A DNA stretch of 64,000 bases from Pseudomonas matsuisoli (GTDB lineage: Bacteria > Pseudomonadota > Gammaproteobacteria > Pseudomonadales > Pseudomonadaceae): positions 62,001 through 126,000 of the forward strand of contig NZ_BMPO01000011.1 in the NCBI RefSeq assembly GCF_014647635.1, given 5' to 3'. Position numbers and translations under genes: made by a program. The stretch's first letter is position 1, and every line of letters starts with the position of its first letter. Positions 16,830-27,517 of this stretch are shown here, piece by piece. The notes under the pieces were generated by a model, which saw only the letters and a program-made list of their open reading frames with translations, ran no database searches and was not told the origin of the DNA.

Positions 16830-18182
16830 TTGAATACCGTCCATGCTCCAGTGGATCCCGTGGTACTTGCCCGCGCGGTTTCCAAAGTTAAGCGTCATGT
16901 CCTACCGTTGTTCGTCGTGATGTTTATCGTGAACTACATCGATCGTGTGAACATCGGTTTCGTCCGTAGCCACCTGGAGACCGACCTTGGTATCGGCGCG
17001 GCGGCTTACGGCCTCGGTGCCGGGCTGTTCTTCATTGGCTACGCGCTGTTCGAAGTGCCCTCGAACATCCTGCTACAGCGGTTCGGTGCGAAAGTCTGGC
17101 TGACGCGAATCATGTTCACCTGGGGCGTCGTCGCCACTGCGATGGCGTTCGTGCCCAACGAAACCTGGTTCTACATCCTGCGCTTCCTGCTCGGCGTTGC
17201 CGAAGCCGGCTTCTTCCCGGGTGTCGTCTACTACTTCACCAAATGGTTGCCAGCAGGCGAACGTGGCAAGGCCATGGCGATCTTTCTCAGCGGCTCTGCC
17301 ATTGCCTCGATCCTTTCCGGACCACTATCCGGCGCCCTGCTCAGCATCGAAGGGCTGGGCATGCGTGGCTGGCAATGGATGTTCTTCATCGAAGGCATGT
17401 TCTCGGTCGTACTCTGTGGCTTCGTCTGGTTCTGGCTGGATTCGCTGCCGAAAGATGCGAAATGGTTGAGCCAAGCGGAAAGCCAGGCGCTGACCGACTG
17501 CATCGACGAGGAGCAACGTCAGCGTGAACTGGCTGCGGGGGAGACCGGCAAGGTCAAGCACTCGGCGTTCCGTCTGTTGCGTGATCCGCAGATCATGCTG
17601 TTCTGCTTCTTGTACTTCTCCATCTCGCTGACGATCTACGGCTGCACGTTTTGGCTGCCGAGCATCATTCGCTCGATGGGTGGGCTGGGTGACTTCCAGA
17701 TCGGCCTGTACAACTCGATCCCCTGGATCATCTCGGTCGTCGCGATGTACCTCTTCGCGGCCTTGGCGGCGCGCTATAAATGGCAGCAGGCCTGGGCATC
17801 GTCGGCGTTCATCATCGCGGCCATCGGTTTGTTCGCCTCCACCACCGGCGGCCCGGTCTTTGCCTTCATCGCCATCTGCTTTGCCGCGATCGGTTTCAAG
17901 GCCGCATCGTCGCTTTTCTGGCCGATCCCACAGGCGTACCTCGATGCGCGGATTTCGGCAGCCGTGATCGCGTTGATCAACTCGGTGGGTAGCCTTGGCG
18001 GCTTCGTGGCGCCTGCGACCTTCGGGATTCTCGAAGAGCGTACCGGCTCGATCGAAGGCGGTCTGATCGGGTTGGCATCCGTCTCACTCATCGCAGGGAT
18101 TCTCGTCTTCATGACCAAAACGCGTAAAGGCTCTGGGAACGGTACCGGAATCAGTACTCGCGCGGCGGCCTCTCCCGCCTGA
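16830..18182 (+). CDS. MFS transporter, glucarate/galactarate (GudP-like, ACS family)
   Basis: About 450 residues with 12 predicted transmembrane segments. The anion:cation symporter family signature NYIDRVNIGFV is in TM1 (about residues 33-43), and GxxEAGFFPGVVYYFTKW follows TM4. It resembles GudP/GarP proton symporters for D-glucarate and D-galactarate, which suits the downstream glucarate dehydratase. The start is uncertain: TTG at 16830 has GGGAG eight bases upstream and gives the normal family length, while an ATG at 16788 would add 14 residues with a weak ribosome-binding site. A gap of 67 bp leads to the dehydratase, likely the same transcript. Confidence 0.88.
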   Translation: MNTVHAPVDPVVLARAVSKVKRHVLPLFVVMFIVNYIDRVNIGFVRSHLETDLGIGAAAYGLGAGLFFIGYALFEVPSNILLQRFGAKVWLTRIMFTWGVVATAMAFVPNETWFYILRFLLGVAEAGFFPGVVYYFTKWLPAGERGKAMAIFLSGSAIASILSGPLSGALLSIEGLGMRGWQWMFFIEGMFSVVLCGFVWFWLDSLPKDAKWLSQAESQALTDCIDEEQRQRELAAGETGKVKHSAFRLLRDPQIMLFCFLYFSISLTIYGCTFWLPSIIRSMGGLGDFQIGLYNSIPWIISVVAMYLFAALAARYKWQQAWASSAFIIAAIGLFASTTGGPVFAFIAICFAAIGFKAASSLFWPIPQAYLDARISAAVIALINSVGSLGGFVAPATFGILEERTGSIEGGLIGLASVSLIAGILVFMTKTRKGSGNGTGISTRAAASPA

Positions 18183-18249
18183 TGGCCATGCCCTCGGTTG
18201 CCCGTAACGCGGGCAACCGCAACACCATTAATAGTTAGGGAGTTCTTCC

Positions 18250-19527
18250 GTGAAGATCAAACACGTTCGTGTCACCCCAATTGCCTTCCGCGATGCACCG
18301 CTGCTGAATGCCAGCGGCATCCACGAGCCCTATGCGTTGCGTTCGATCATCGAAGTCGAGAGTGACAACGGTTTTGTCGGGCTCGGTGAAAGCTACGGCG
18401 ACGCGCCGGTCTTGAGCGTACTGAAAGCGATGAAAGACAGCCTCGTCGGGCTGGATCCCTTTGACCTCAACGGCCTACGCGCCCGCGTGAAAGCTACTGT
18501 TGCGCGCATTCAGCCGGGTAGCAACTCGGGCGCTGAGCTGGCGCCAGGGTCACATCCAAGCAAACAGGTCGCTAATGCCTATTCGGCATTCGAGGTGGCC
18601 TTTCTCGACCTGCAGGCGCGTTCATTGGGCATGCCACTGGTGGACTTGTTGGGTGGGGCGGTTCGCAACGAAGTGCCATTCAGTGCCTACCTCTTCCTGA
18701 AATACGCAGAGCATGTCGATTCGCCGTATCAGCCCGATCGTTGGGGCGAAGGCATCAGCCCCGAACAGCTCGTCGCCCAGGCCCGCAAGATGATCGACGA
18801 GAACGGCTTCCAAAGCATCAAGCTCAAGGCCGGTACCTTGCTGGGCCCTGAGCACGAAGTCGCGTGCATCAAGGCGCTCAAGCAGGCGTTTCCAAACGCT
18901 CCACTGCGCATCGACCCGAATGGCAATTGGTCCCTGGAAACCGCAATTCGCATGGCGGAACTGATGGGCGACGATCTGCAGTACTACGAAGACCCCTGCC
19001 CTGGCCTCGAAGGGATGGCCGAGCTGCACCGCCGTACTGGTATTCCGCTGGCGACCAACATGGTCGTCACCGATTTCGACGAGTTCCGCCGCAGCGTTGC
19101 CCTGAACAGCGTGCAGATCGTTCTTGCCGACCACCATTATTGGGGTGGCCTGCGCGATACGCAGATCCTGTCGCGCATGTGCGAGACGTTCGACATCGGT
19201 GTATCCATGCACTCCAATTCGCACCTGGGCATCAGCCTTATGGCCATGACACACGTGGCCGCCGCCGTCCCGAATCTTTCCTATGCCTGTGACACGCACT
19301 ATCCATGGCAGGAAGAGGACGAAGAGGTCATCAAAGGGGGCAAGCTACCGATACGTAACGGTTGCGTAACGATCACCAAAGCCCCTGGGCTAGGTGTCGA
19401 ACTGGATTACGATCAACTCGGCAAACTTCACGATCAGTACCTGGCGATCGATATCCGTAGCCGCGATGACGTGCGCCAGATGCAGAAATATCGACCAGAT
19501 TGGAAAGCCGTGAAGCCACGCTTCTGA
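18250..19527 (+). CDS. gudD: Glucarate dehydratase (enolase superfamily)
   Basis: A 425-residue enzyme of the mandelate-racemase/glucarate-dehydratase group. The catalytic SIKLKAG (K-x-K) is at about residues 195-201. Metal ligands lie in RIDPNGNW (Asp), YYEDPCPG (Glu) and ATNMVVTD (Asn), and the His-Asp dyad in VLADHHYWGG and VSMHSNSHLG. This set matches glucarate dehydratase, which converts D-glucarate, and often L-idarate, to 5-keto-4-deoxyglucarate. The GTG start at 18250 is supported by AGGGAG upstream. The next pathway steps (KDG dehydratase, ketoglutarate semialdehyde dehydrogenase) are not in the window. Close galactarate-type relatives exist, but the motifs favour glucarate. Confidence 0.92.
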   Translation: MKIKHVRVTPIAFRDAPLLNASGIHEPYALRSIIEVESDNGFVGLGESYGDAPVLSVLKAMKDSLVGLDPFDLNGLRARVKATVARIQPGSNSGAELAPGSHPSKQVANAYSAFEVAFLDLQARSLGMPLVDLLGGAVRNEVPFSAYLFLKYAEHVDSPYQPDRWGEGISPEQLVAQARKMIDENGFQSIKLKAGTLLGPEHEVACIKALKQAFPNAPLRIDPNGNWSLETAIRMAELMGDDLQYYEDPCPGLEGMAELHRRTGIPLATNMVVTDFDEFRRSVALNSVQIVLADHHYWGGLRDTQILSRMCETFDIGVSMHSNSHLGISLMAMTHVAAAVPNLSYACDTHYPWQEEDEEVIKGGKLPIRNGCVTITKAPGLGVELDYDQLGKLHDQYLAIDIRSRDDVRQMQKYRPDWKAVKPRF

Positions 19528-19669
19528 TCCCTTCCAGCGTAAATGTCGCGTCCATTTCGGGCGCGGCGTCGACGCTGGATCCCACCCCTACGCGGCAATC
19601 GTTTTGCAATGTTCACATCAGCGCAAAAGTCGCCATAGGGCGCGACGCGCGCCGATCCCCTCCAGCCTT

Positions 19670-19704
19670 CGACGAACGACGAACGACGAACGACGAACGA
19701 CGAA
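19670..19704. repeat. 7-bp tandem repeat, five copies
   Basis: CGACGAA is repeated five times without interruption in the intergenic region, about 70 bp upstream of the response-regulator start at 19775. It is a simple-sequence tract open to slippage. It does not lie in a recognised gene, so any effect would be on transcription or leader structure. Confidence 0.9.
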
Positions 19705-19774
19705 TACAGGGTGTCGAGGTTTCTACGAGCGGGCTTCTCCTGTAACGTAGTGCACCAATCAGGAGGGCCATGGC

Positions 19775-20275
19775 GTGATTAGATCGATACTGCTCATCGA
19801 GGACGATCCCAGAGACGCGGAGCTCGCGAGCATGGCGCTTGAGAAATTCAAGATGCTGAAGAAGCTCGACCACGTCGTGGACGGCGTTGAAGCCATTGAC
19901 TACCTGACCCGCTCCGGCCGCTACAGCAACCGCTCGAATCAGGTGCCGGACGTCGTCATTCTCGATTTGAAGCTGCCCCGTCTCGATGGACTCGAAGTGC
20001 TCAAGCGCGTGCGCAATACGCCCGAGCTCAAGGGCGTACCTTTCGTAGCCTTCACCTCATCCAATTTCGATGCCGACATCCAGCAGGCCTACGACCTTGG
20101 CGTAAACAGCTATGTCGTCAAACCGCACAACTTCAAGGCGTATATCGCAGCCCTGGCCGACATCGGTCACGTTTACGGATCGCTCAACGAGGTTCCGGCT
20201 GGCCGCGGTCTGGCTCGACCCGCAATTCATCGGGATTCAAATGAGAAAGATCGGACCGGTCCCGTAGTTCATTGA
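19775..20275 (+). CDS. Stand-alone response regulator (Rcp1-like)
   Basis: A 166-residue single-domain receiver protein. The acidic pocket is at Glu9-Asp10-Asp11 (LLIEDDPRDAEL), the phospho-acceptor Asp64 is in VVILDLKLPRLDGLEVL, and the conserved lysine is in SYVVKPHNF (about residue 113). The long alpha4-side loop NTPELKGVPFVAFTSS is typical of the Rcp1/CheY-like regulators paired with phytochrome-type kinases. No output domain and no kinase gene are adjacent. The GTG start is supported by AGGAGGG 8-14 bases upstream. The last ~90 bp overlap the convergent small gene at 20184-20480, so the C-terminal ~30 residues look non-conserved. Confidence 0.88.
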   Translation: MIRSILLIEDDPRDAELASMALEKFKMLKKLDHVVDGVEAIDYLTRSGRYSNRSNQVPDVVILDLKLPRLDGLEVLKRVRNTPELKGVPFVAFTSSNFDADIQQAYDLGVNSYVVKPHNFKAYIAALADIGHVYGSLNEVPAGRGLARPAIHRDSNEKDRTGPVVH

Positions 20276-20480
20276 CCGCGTCGCGCATCACCGTATAGAC
20301 CAGTTCTTCGTTACTCAGATTGCGATTGCTCAGCACCCGGCTGACCTTCAGCAGGCGCGCCGGGTCGATCAACGTGATCACGACGGACTCCCCGCGAGAT
20401 TCGATCAAATGCTTCAGTGGCGGATCGAGCGCCGCCAATCGTTCTTTTAGTCGCTGCACAGTGCCTCCATAAGCCGCCAT
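20184..20480 (-). CDS. Small hypothetical protein, overlaps the response-regulator 3' end
   Basis: A 98-residue frame with a protein-like sequence: an amphipathic start (LKERLAALDPPLKHLI), a beta-rich middle (ESVVITLIDPARLLKVSRVLS) and an acidic/basic polar tail. I do not recognise a family. It is convergent with the response regulator and overlaps it by 92 bp, unusual enough to leave some doubt. An alternative start is GTG at 20459, which has GGAGG four bases upstream and would give 91 residues. It might be regulated with, or interact with, the neighbouring signalling proteins, but nothing in the sequence shows this. Confidence 0.55.
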   Translation of the reverse strand: MAAYGGTVQRLKERLAALDPPLKHLIESRGESVVITLIDPARLLKVSRVLSNRNLSNEELVYTVMRDAVNELRDRSDLSHLNPDELRVEPDRGQPEPR

Positions 20481-20700
20481 TTAGTGACCGAAGCGCGTAT
20501 GAGGTGGTTCAGCACAGACGCTGTTGCGCGAGCAATGACGCGCCGCCCGGCCACCCTGCGTTCGAAAAGGAAAATTACGGAACCCTTTCGAATGTGCACA
20601 GCCTAATCGACATTATCGCCGCGACCTTTCGAAGTGGTTTCCCTTCAGATCGTCGGATCGATCGTTCAAAGCGGCCACTCCGGCCAGATGGGGTAAAAGG

Positions 20701-21102
20701 ATGTTCAATATCGTTGTCGCGGAAGACGAAGAGAATCTTCGCCTTCTCCTGTGCGAAGCACTGGAACTGCAGGGCTATCAAATCCATGCCTTCGGCAACG
20801 CTGTCGATGCCTGGAAGCATATTTGCAAAGCCGATGAACCGATCGATCTCCTGATTACCGATGTGCGCATGCCGGGCGAAATCGACGGCCTCGACCTGGC
20901 TTGGCTCGTACATCGCCATCAACCTACGCTGCCCGTCGTGCTATCCACCGGGGGCTTCGATCACACGAAGAATCCTGGGCGCCCCTACACCGAGATCCTT
21001 GCCAAACCTTGGACGCTGGATGGCCTGATCGCCACCTGCGAGCGCTTGTTGTGTCGGCCTACGGGCGCAACTCAGCCGCTGCAAGCTGCGGCATACTGCT
21101 GA
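20701..21102 (+). CDS. Stand-alone response regulator (CheY-like receiver)
   Basis: A 133-residue single receiver domain. The acidic residues are in VVAEDEENLRLL (residues 5-16), the phospho-acceptor Asp54 is in LLITDVRMPGEIDGLDLA, the switch Thr/Ser is in VVLSTGG, and the conserved Lys is in EILAKPWTLDGL (about residue 103). No output domain is present, so it would act by protein contact or as a phosphate sink. It is the second orphan receiver within 1 kb; no histidine kinase is encoded between or beside them. Start ATG at 20701; only a weak GGGG/AAAGG-type ribosome-binding site precedes it. Confidence 0.88.
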   Translation: MFNIVVAEDEENLRLLLCEALELQGYQIHAFGNAVDAWKHICKADEPIDLLITDVRMPGEIDGLDLAWLVHRHQPTLPVVLSTGGFDHTKNPGRPYTEILAKPWTLDGLIATCERLLCRPTGATQPLQAAAYC

Positions 21103-21134
21103 GTACCAAACGAGGCAATTACTTTATCGAGCCC

Positions 21135-21596
21135 TCATAAAGGTGGGGAAGACCGCAGCAATACCGGCTTCAACGAAAACGCCGAGGTTACCGTCGCAAC
21201 GCCGGGGATCGCGGTCAGGGTGTTGTTGACGAACTGCTGGTAAGCATTCAGGTCACGCACCACCACGCGCAGGATGTAATCGTGATCGCCGGTCATTTGG
21301 AAGCAACTCATTACCTGAGGCGCCTTGACGATTTCGCGCTCGAACGCGGCCAGATAGTCCGTGGATTGCTTCTCCAACCGCACGGATACGAACACGCTCA
21401 CACTGCCTGCAAGCCGCGCCTCGTCTAGGCGCGTGAAGTAACCCTGGATGTACCCCTCATCCTCCAGCCGTTTGATCCGTCGTAGCGTAGGCGTCAGCGA
21501 GAGGCCGATTTTCTGCGCAAGATCGCGCCAGCTCACTCGCCCATCATCCGCAAGCGCGGCGAGAATCTTCAAATCGATCCGGTCCAGGTCTGCCAT
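21135..21596 (-). CDS. bkdR: Lrp/AsnC-family regulator of the bkd operon
   Basis: A 153-residue Lrp-type regulator. The N-terminal HTH is at about residues 5-60 (LDRIDLKILAALADDGRVSW; LSLTPTLRRIKRLEDEGYI) and the C-terminal RAM effector domain has GDHDYILRVVVRDLNAYQQF (about 103-122). It is divergent from the branched-chain keto-acid dehydrogenase genes, exactly as BkdR is in P. putida, where it is a leucine-responsive activator of the operon. The name is based on this arrangement and the Lrp family membership. The product presumably binds the 450-bp intergenic region as an oligomer with branched-chain amino acids as effectors. Confidence 0.92.
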   Translation of the reverse strand: MADLDRIDLKILAALADDGRVSWRDLAQKIGLSLTPTLRRIKRLEDEGYIQGYFTRLDEARLAGSVSVFVSVRLEKQSTDYLAAFEREIVKAPQVMSCFQMTGDHDYILRVVVRDLNAYQQFVNNTLTAIPGVATVTSAFSLKPVLLRSSPPL

Positions 21597-23282
<1,686 letters not shown>

Positions 23283-23285
23283 GCC

Positions 23286-24347
23286 ATGAATACCCAGACC
23301 AAAACCGACACGCCGCTGGCCGATGGCGCCCGTACCACCATGACGATGATCCAGTCGTTGCGCTCGGCAATGGACGTGATGCTCGATCGCGACGAAAACG
23401 TCGTGGTATTCGGCGAGGACGTCGGCTATTTCGGCGGGGTGTTCCGCTGTACCGATGGTCTTCAGAAAAAATACGGCAGCTCGCGCGTGTTCGATGCGCC
23501 CATCTCTGAAAACGGCATTGCTGGCGCGGCAGTGGGCATGGGCGCCTACGGCTTGCGACCGGTTGCGGAAATCCAGTTCGCCGACTACGTCTATCCGGCG
23601 GTCGACCAGATCGTTTCCGAAGCGGCGCGCCTGCGCTACCGCTCGGTAGGCCAGTTCACGTCGCCCCTGGTATTTCGCATGCCCTGCGGTGGCGGTATCT
23701 ACGGTGGCCAGACCCACAGCCAGAGCCCGGAGGCGATCTTTACGCAGGTCTGCGGGCTGCGCACGGTCATGCCATCCAACCCCTACGATGCCAAGGGCTT
23801 GCTGATCGCCTCCATCGAATGCGACGACCCGGTGATCTTTCTTGAGCCCAAGCGCCTCTACAACGGGCCTTTCGATGGCCATCACGACCGTCCCGTAACG
23901 CCATGGTCGAAGCATCCGCTGAGTGCGGTTCCAGAGGGTTACTACAACGTGCCGCTGGACAGTGCTGCCGTCGTTCGGCCAGGCAAGGACCTGACGGTCC
24001 TTACCTACGGTACGACGGTTTGGGTCGCCTTGGCGGCTGCCGAAGAAACCGGGATCGACGCGGAAGTGGTCGATCTGCGCAGCCTGTGGCCGCTGGACCT
24101 GGACACCCTGGTAGCGTCAGTGAAAAAGACGCGCCGCTGCGTGGTCGTCCATGAGGCCACACGCACCTGCGGATTTGGCGCGGAGCTGGTGTCGCTGATG
24201 CAGGAGCATTGCTTCCACCACCTCGAAGCACCGATCGAACGCGTTACTGGCTGGGACACACCCTACCCTCACGCCCAGGAGTGGGATTACTTCCCCGGCC
24301 CCGAACGGGTCGCCGATGCGCTAAAGCGGACGATGGCGGAGCGGTAA
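23286..24347 (+). CDS. bkdA2: Branched-chain 2-oxoacid dehydrogenase E1 beta subunit
   Basis: A 353-residue transketolase-like E1 beta subunit. The TPP-activating glutamate region VVVFGEDVGYFGGVFRCT lies at about residues 38-55, and FDAPISENGIAGAAVGMGAYG plus FADYVYPAVDQI follow. The C-terminal transketolase domain has TYGTTVWVALAAAEE and VVHEATRTCGFGAEL. It forms the alpha2beta2 E1 heterotetramer with BkdA1. It is separated from bkdB by about 310 bp holding two REP pairs, which may lower or differentially stabilise downstream expression. Confidence 0.96.
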   Translation: MNTQTKTDTPLADGARTTMTMIQSLRSAMDVMLDRDENVVVFGEDVGYFGGVFRCTDGLQKKYGSSRVFDAPISENGIAGAAVGMGAYGLRPVAEIQFADYVYPAVDQIVSEAARLRYRSVGQFTSPLVFRMPCGGGIYGGQTHSQSPEAIFTQVCGLRTVMPSNPYDAKGLLIASIECDDPVIFLEPKRLYNGPFDGHHDRPVTPWSKHPLSAVPEGYYNVPLDSAAVVRPGKDLTVLTYGTTVWVALAAAEETGIDAEVVDLRSLWPLDLDTLVASVKKTRRCVVVHEATRTCGFGAELVSLMQEHCFHHLEAPIERVTGWDTPYPHAQEWDYFPGPERVADALKRTMAER

Positions 24348-24368
24348 GCGGATGCCACACCTAGAACC

Positions 24369-24458
24369 TGTAGGCGCTCACCGGGCTGCGGTCAGCTCAT
24401 AGGCGATTGGGAGTTCTTGATCGCCCACAAGCTGATCGCAGCCCGGTGGGCTCCTACA
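24369..24458. repeat. REP-type inverted pair inside the bkd operon
   Basis: Left end TGTAGGCGCTCACCGGGCTG pairs with the right-hand CAGCCCGGTGGGCTCCTACA. The inner segments carry AGGCGAT and ATCGCCCAC. It lies between bkdA2 and bkdB. Confidence 0.85.
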
Positions 24459-24504
24459 AAAAAGCATAAGCGCCATCATCCCGATGCGGAGCTAGAACCG
24501 AACC

Positions 24505-24607
24505 TGTAGGAGCCCACTTGTGGGCGATCAGGAACGAAAGACAACACGGAGCTGAATGACAGCCCTCAATCGCCCATGAGCTGACCGCAGCCCGATGGGC
24601 TCCTACA
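24505..24607. repeat. Second REP-type inverted pair inside the bkd operon
   Basis: Left end TGTAGGAGCCCACTTGTGGG with CGATC, right end CGATGGGCTCCTACA. Two tandem BIME-like elements thus interrupt the operon. The start of bkdB follows 53 bp downstream. Confidence 0.85.
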
Positions 24608-24660
24608 AAACGCGTAAACCTGAACATGCCACCGCTGACAGAACAACAACGAGGCACCAC

Positions 24661-26094
24661 ATGGGTACACACGTGATCAAGATGCCGGATATCGGCGAGG
24701 GCATTGCCGAGGTCGAGCTGGTGAAATGGTACGTTGCGGTTGGGGATACCGTGACTGAGGACCAGCACCTGGCTGACGTCATGACCGACAAGGCCATGGT
24801 GGAAATCCCCTGCCCCGTCGATGGTGTCGTCGCCACGCTCGGCGGTGAGCCCGGGGAAGTTATGGCGGTAGGCGCCGAATTGATCCGCCTCGAGGTCGAA
24901 GGCGCCGGCAACCTCAAAGCCTCGTCAACCACGCCAACCGGGGACCAGCGTGCAGCCGCCAGACCCTCCGCGCCAGCGGCAGATGCGGAAGCACGCGAAC
25001 CCAGCAGCGCCGCCGGCGGCCAACCAGACGATGGCGGCGATCGTCATCCGGACACCTCGCCGTCCGGCGCACCGTCGCAGACCGCGCACCCCTCTTCCGC
25101 CCCAGGCACTCATACCTCACCCACAGCCAAACCCAATGAGGTCGCGACGCATCAGTCCGACCGCGCGCGCGCGCAAGAGGGCTCGACTCACGCACAACAG
25201 GCTCGATTGCCCAGCGAGCCTCCACTTGCATCGCCCGCCGTCCGGCAACACGCCTGGGACCTGGGCATCGAGCTGCGTTACGTGCACGGCACCGGGCCAA
25301 ATGGGCGCATTCTTCATGAGGATCTCGACGCGTATCTCCAGCACCGCTACGCCCCGGTCGAAGACGCATCCCAGGGCTCGCCTTATCAGCGGCGCGACGA
25401 CGAGCAGCAGGTCCCGATCATTGGCCTGCGCCGAAAAATTGCCGAGAAGATGCAGGAAGCCAAGCGCCGCATTCCCCACTTCACCTACGTGGAGGAACTG
25501 GACGTCACTGACTTAGAAGCACTGCGTATTCACCTGAACCACACATGGGAAGGACAACGACCGAAGCTGACCGTGTTGCCCTTTCTCATGCGGGCGTTGG
25601 TCGTTGCCCTGCGCGACTTCCCGCAGCTGAACGCACGCTACGACGACGAGAACGGCGTGGTCACCCGCTACGGCGCGGTACATCTGGGTATCGCAACCCA
25701 GAGCGAGGCAGGCCTGAGCGTGCCGGTAGTCCGGCACGCCGAAGCGCGTGATCTATGGACCAGCGCTACCGAAGTCTCCCGGCTGGCAGCGGCCGTTCGC
25801 GCGAACAAAGCCACGCGAGAAGAACTGTCTGGGTCGACGATCACCATCAGCAGTCTCGGCGCCCTGGGCGGCATTGCCAGTACGCCCGTAATCAATCATC
25901 CGGAAGTTGCCATCGTTGGGGTCAACCGTATCGTCGAGCGGCCGGTCATCAGGGGCGGTCAGGTGGCCGCCCGCAAGATGATGAACCTATCCTCGTCCTT
26001 CGATCACCGTGTTGTGGATGGCATGGACGCGGCAGCCTTTATCCAGGCCGTGCGCGCTTTGCTCGAACACCCGGCCACCCTGTTTCTGGAGTAA
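24661..26094 (+). CDS. bkdB: Branched-chain 2-oxoacid dehydrogenase E2, lipoamide acyltransferase
   Basis: A 477-residue E2 core subunit. The N-terminal lipoyl domain (about residues 3-77) carries the lipoylation lysine Lys44 in VMTDKAMVEIP. A long Ala/Pro/Ser/His-rich linker occupies about 85-190, followed by the peripheral-subunit-binding domain (SPAVRQHAWDLGIELRYVHG, about 193-235). The catalytic acyltransferase domain runs from about 245 to the end with the SSSFDHRVVDGMDAA active site. It transfers the branched acyl group to CoA. The linker appears about 50 residues longer than in typical BkdB (around 425 residues). The ATG at 24661 is chosen for the standard N-terminus; an in-frame frame extends upstream through the REP element. 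Confidence 0.95.
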   Translation: MGTHVIKMPDIGEGIAEVELVKWYVAVGDTVTEDQHLADVMTDKAMVEIPCPVDGVVATLGGEPGEVMAVGAELIRLEVEGAGNLKASSTTPTGDQRAAARPSAPAADAEAREPSSAAGGQPDDGGDRHPDTSPSGAPSQTAHPSSAPGTHTSPTAKPNEVATHQSDRARAQEGSTHAQQARLPSEPPLASPAVRQHAWDLGIELRYVHGTGPNGRILHEDLDAYLQHRYAPVEDASQGSPYQRRDDEQQVPIIGLRRKIAEKMQEAKRRIPHFTYVEELDVTDLEALRIHLNHTWEGQRPKLTVLPFLMRALVVALRDFPQLNARYDDENGVVTRYGAVHLGIATQSEAGLSVPVVRHAEARDLWTSATEVSRLAAAVRANKATREELSGSTITISSLGALGGIASTPVINHPEVAIVGVNRIVERPVIRGGQVAARKMMNLSSSFDHRVVDGMDAAAFIQAVRALLEHPATLFLE

Positions 26095-26097
26095 GCC

Positions 26098-27504
26098 ATG
26101 ATGCCTTCACGGGATACGCATGTATTGATCATCGGTGGCGGCCCTGGCGGCTACATCGCAGCCATTCGCGCCGCGCAATTGGGCCTGCACACCACGCTGG
26201 TCGAAGCTGACGCGCTCGGCGGCACCTGCCTTAACGTTGGCTGCATTCCTTCCAAGGCGCTGATCCATGTTGCCGATACGTTCGACCGCGCGCGCCAGCA
26301 GGCAGACGGGGCCGCACTCGGCATCCGCGTCATGTCGCCTTCGCTCGACGTCGATCAAGCGGTCAGCTGGAAAAACGGCATCGTTGACCGGCTCACCACG
26401 GGTGTTGCGGGGTTATTGAAGAAAAGCGGCGTAGACGTGATCAATGGCTGGGCGAAGATCATCGACGGCAAGACCGTCGAGGTTTCTGCCGACGGCCACG
26501 GCGCCACGCAGCGCATCCACTGCCAACACTTGGTGCTCGCTACCGGCTCGCAGTCAGCCGAACTCCCGAACCTGCCCTTTGGCGGCAACGTCCTCTCGGC
26601 CACCGAAGCGCTGTCCCCTCGCCATGTACCGAAACACCTAGTGATCGTCGGCGCCGGCTACATTGGTCTCGAGCTGGGCACGGCATACCGCAAGTTCGGC
26701 GCTGACGTCAGCATCGTCGAATCCCTGCCGCGCATCTTGCCGAGCTACGACAGCGAACTCACCAAGCCGGTACTCGACAATCTCAAGCGGCTGGGCATCC
26801 GGCTGTACCTCGGCCACCGCACCGAAGGCATGAGCGAAGACCGGACGGCGCTGCGTATCGCCGCCGCTGACAATGGCGAAACACTGGAACTGCCTGCGGA
26901 TGCAGTGCTGGTTGCCGTCGGCCGCAAGCCGCGTACGCTGGGCTTCAACCTCGAAGAGCTGATGCTCGATATGGAGAACGGCGCGGTGAAAGTGAATGAT
27001 CAATGCCGTACGTCCATGCGTAACGTTTGGGCGATCGGCGACCTGACCGGGCAACCCATGCTGGCGCACCGCGCAATGGCCCAAGGCGAGATGGTCGCTG
27101 AATTGATCGCGGGCAAGCAGCGGCATTTCACGCCCGCCGCCATCCCCGCGGTGTGTTTCACCGATCCAGAAGTCGTCGTGGTCGGGCTGACGCCGGAACA
27201 GGCGGTAGCGAGCAACCTCGAAACCAAGGTTGGCCTCTTCCCATTCGCGGCCAATGGTCGGGCCATGACGCTCGACGCGCGGGACGGCTTCGTACGCGTC
27301 GTCGCCCGCGCGGACAACCATCGCATACTGGGATGGCAAGCCGTGGGTGTTGGCGTTTCTGAACTGGCGACGGCGTTCATTCAATCGCTGGAAATGGGGG
27401 CGCAACTGGAAGACATGGCGGGAACGATCCATGCTCATCCAACGCTAGGCGAGGCCGTCCATGAAGCGGCCCTGAAGGCTCTGGGGCGTGCTTTACACGT
27501 GTGA
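26098..27504 (+). CDS. lpdV: Dihydrolipoyl dehydrogenase, E3 of the branched-chain complex
   Basis: A 468-residue FAD-disulfide oxidoreductase. The FAD dinucleotide motif is at residues 9-24 ([17 protein letters not shown]), the redox disulfide Cys44-Cys49 in [14 protein letters not shown], the NAD motif in [13 protein letters not shown] (about 181-193), and the C-terminal His-Glu dyad in [14 protein letters not shown]. It reoxidises the dihydrolipoyl group of BkdB. As the last gene of the bkd operon it corresponds to LPD-val of P. putida. Three bases follow the bkdB stop. A second ATG directly follows the first, so the exact start may be 26101. Confidence 0.95.
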   Translation: MMPSRDTHVLIIGGGPGGYIAAIRAAQLGLHTTLVEADALGGTCLNVGCIPSKALIHVADTFDRARQQADGAALGIRVMSPSLDVDQAVSWKNGIVDRLTTGVAGLLKKSGVDVINGWAKIIDGKTVEVSADGHGATQRIHCQHLVLATGSQSAELPNLPFGGNVLSATEALSPRHVPKHLVIVGAGYIGLELGTAYRKFGADVSIVESLPRILPSYDSELTKPVLDNLKRLGIRLYLGHRTEGMSEDRTALRIAAADNGETLELPADAVLVAVGRKPRTLGFNLEELMLDMENGAVKVNDQCRTSMRNVWAIGDLTGQPMLAHRAMAQGEMVAELIAGKQRHFTPAAIPAVCFTDPEVVVVGLTPEQAVASNLETKVGLFPFAANGRAMTLDARDGFVRVVARADNHRILGWQAVGVGVSELATAFIQSLEMGAQLEDMAGTIHAHPTLGEAVHEAALKALGRALHV

Positions 27505-27517
27505 GCTTTAGCCAGGC

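Noticed and set aside
19670-19704. CRISPR-like repetition
   Set aside because: The 7-bp units are contiguous with no spacers, so it is a simple tandem repeat. No cas genes are present.
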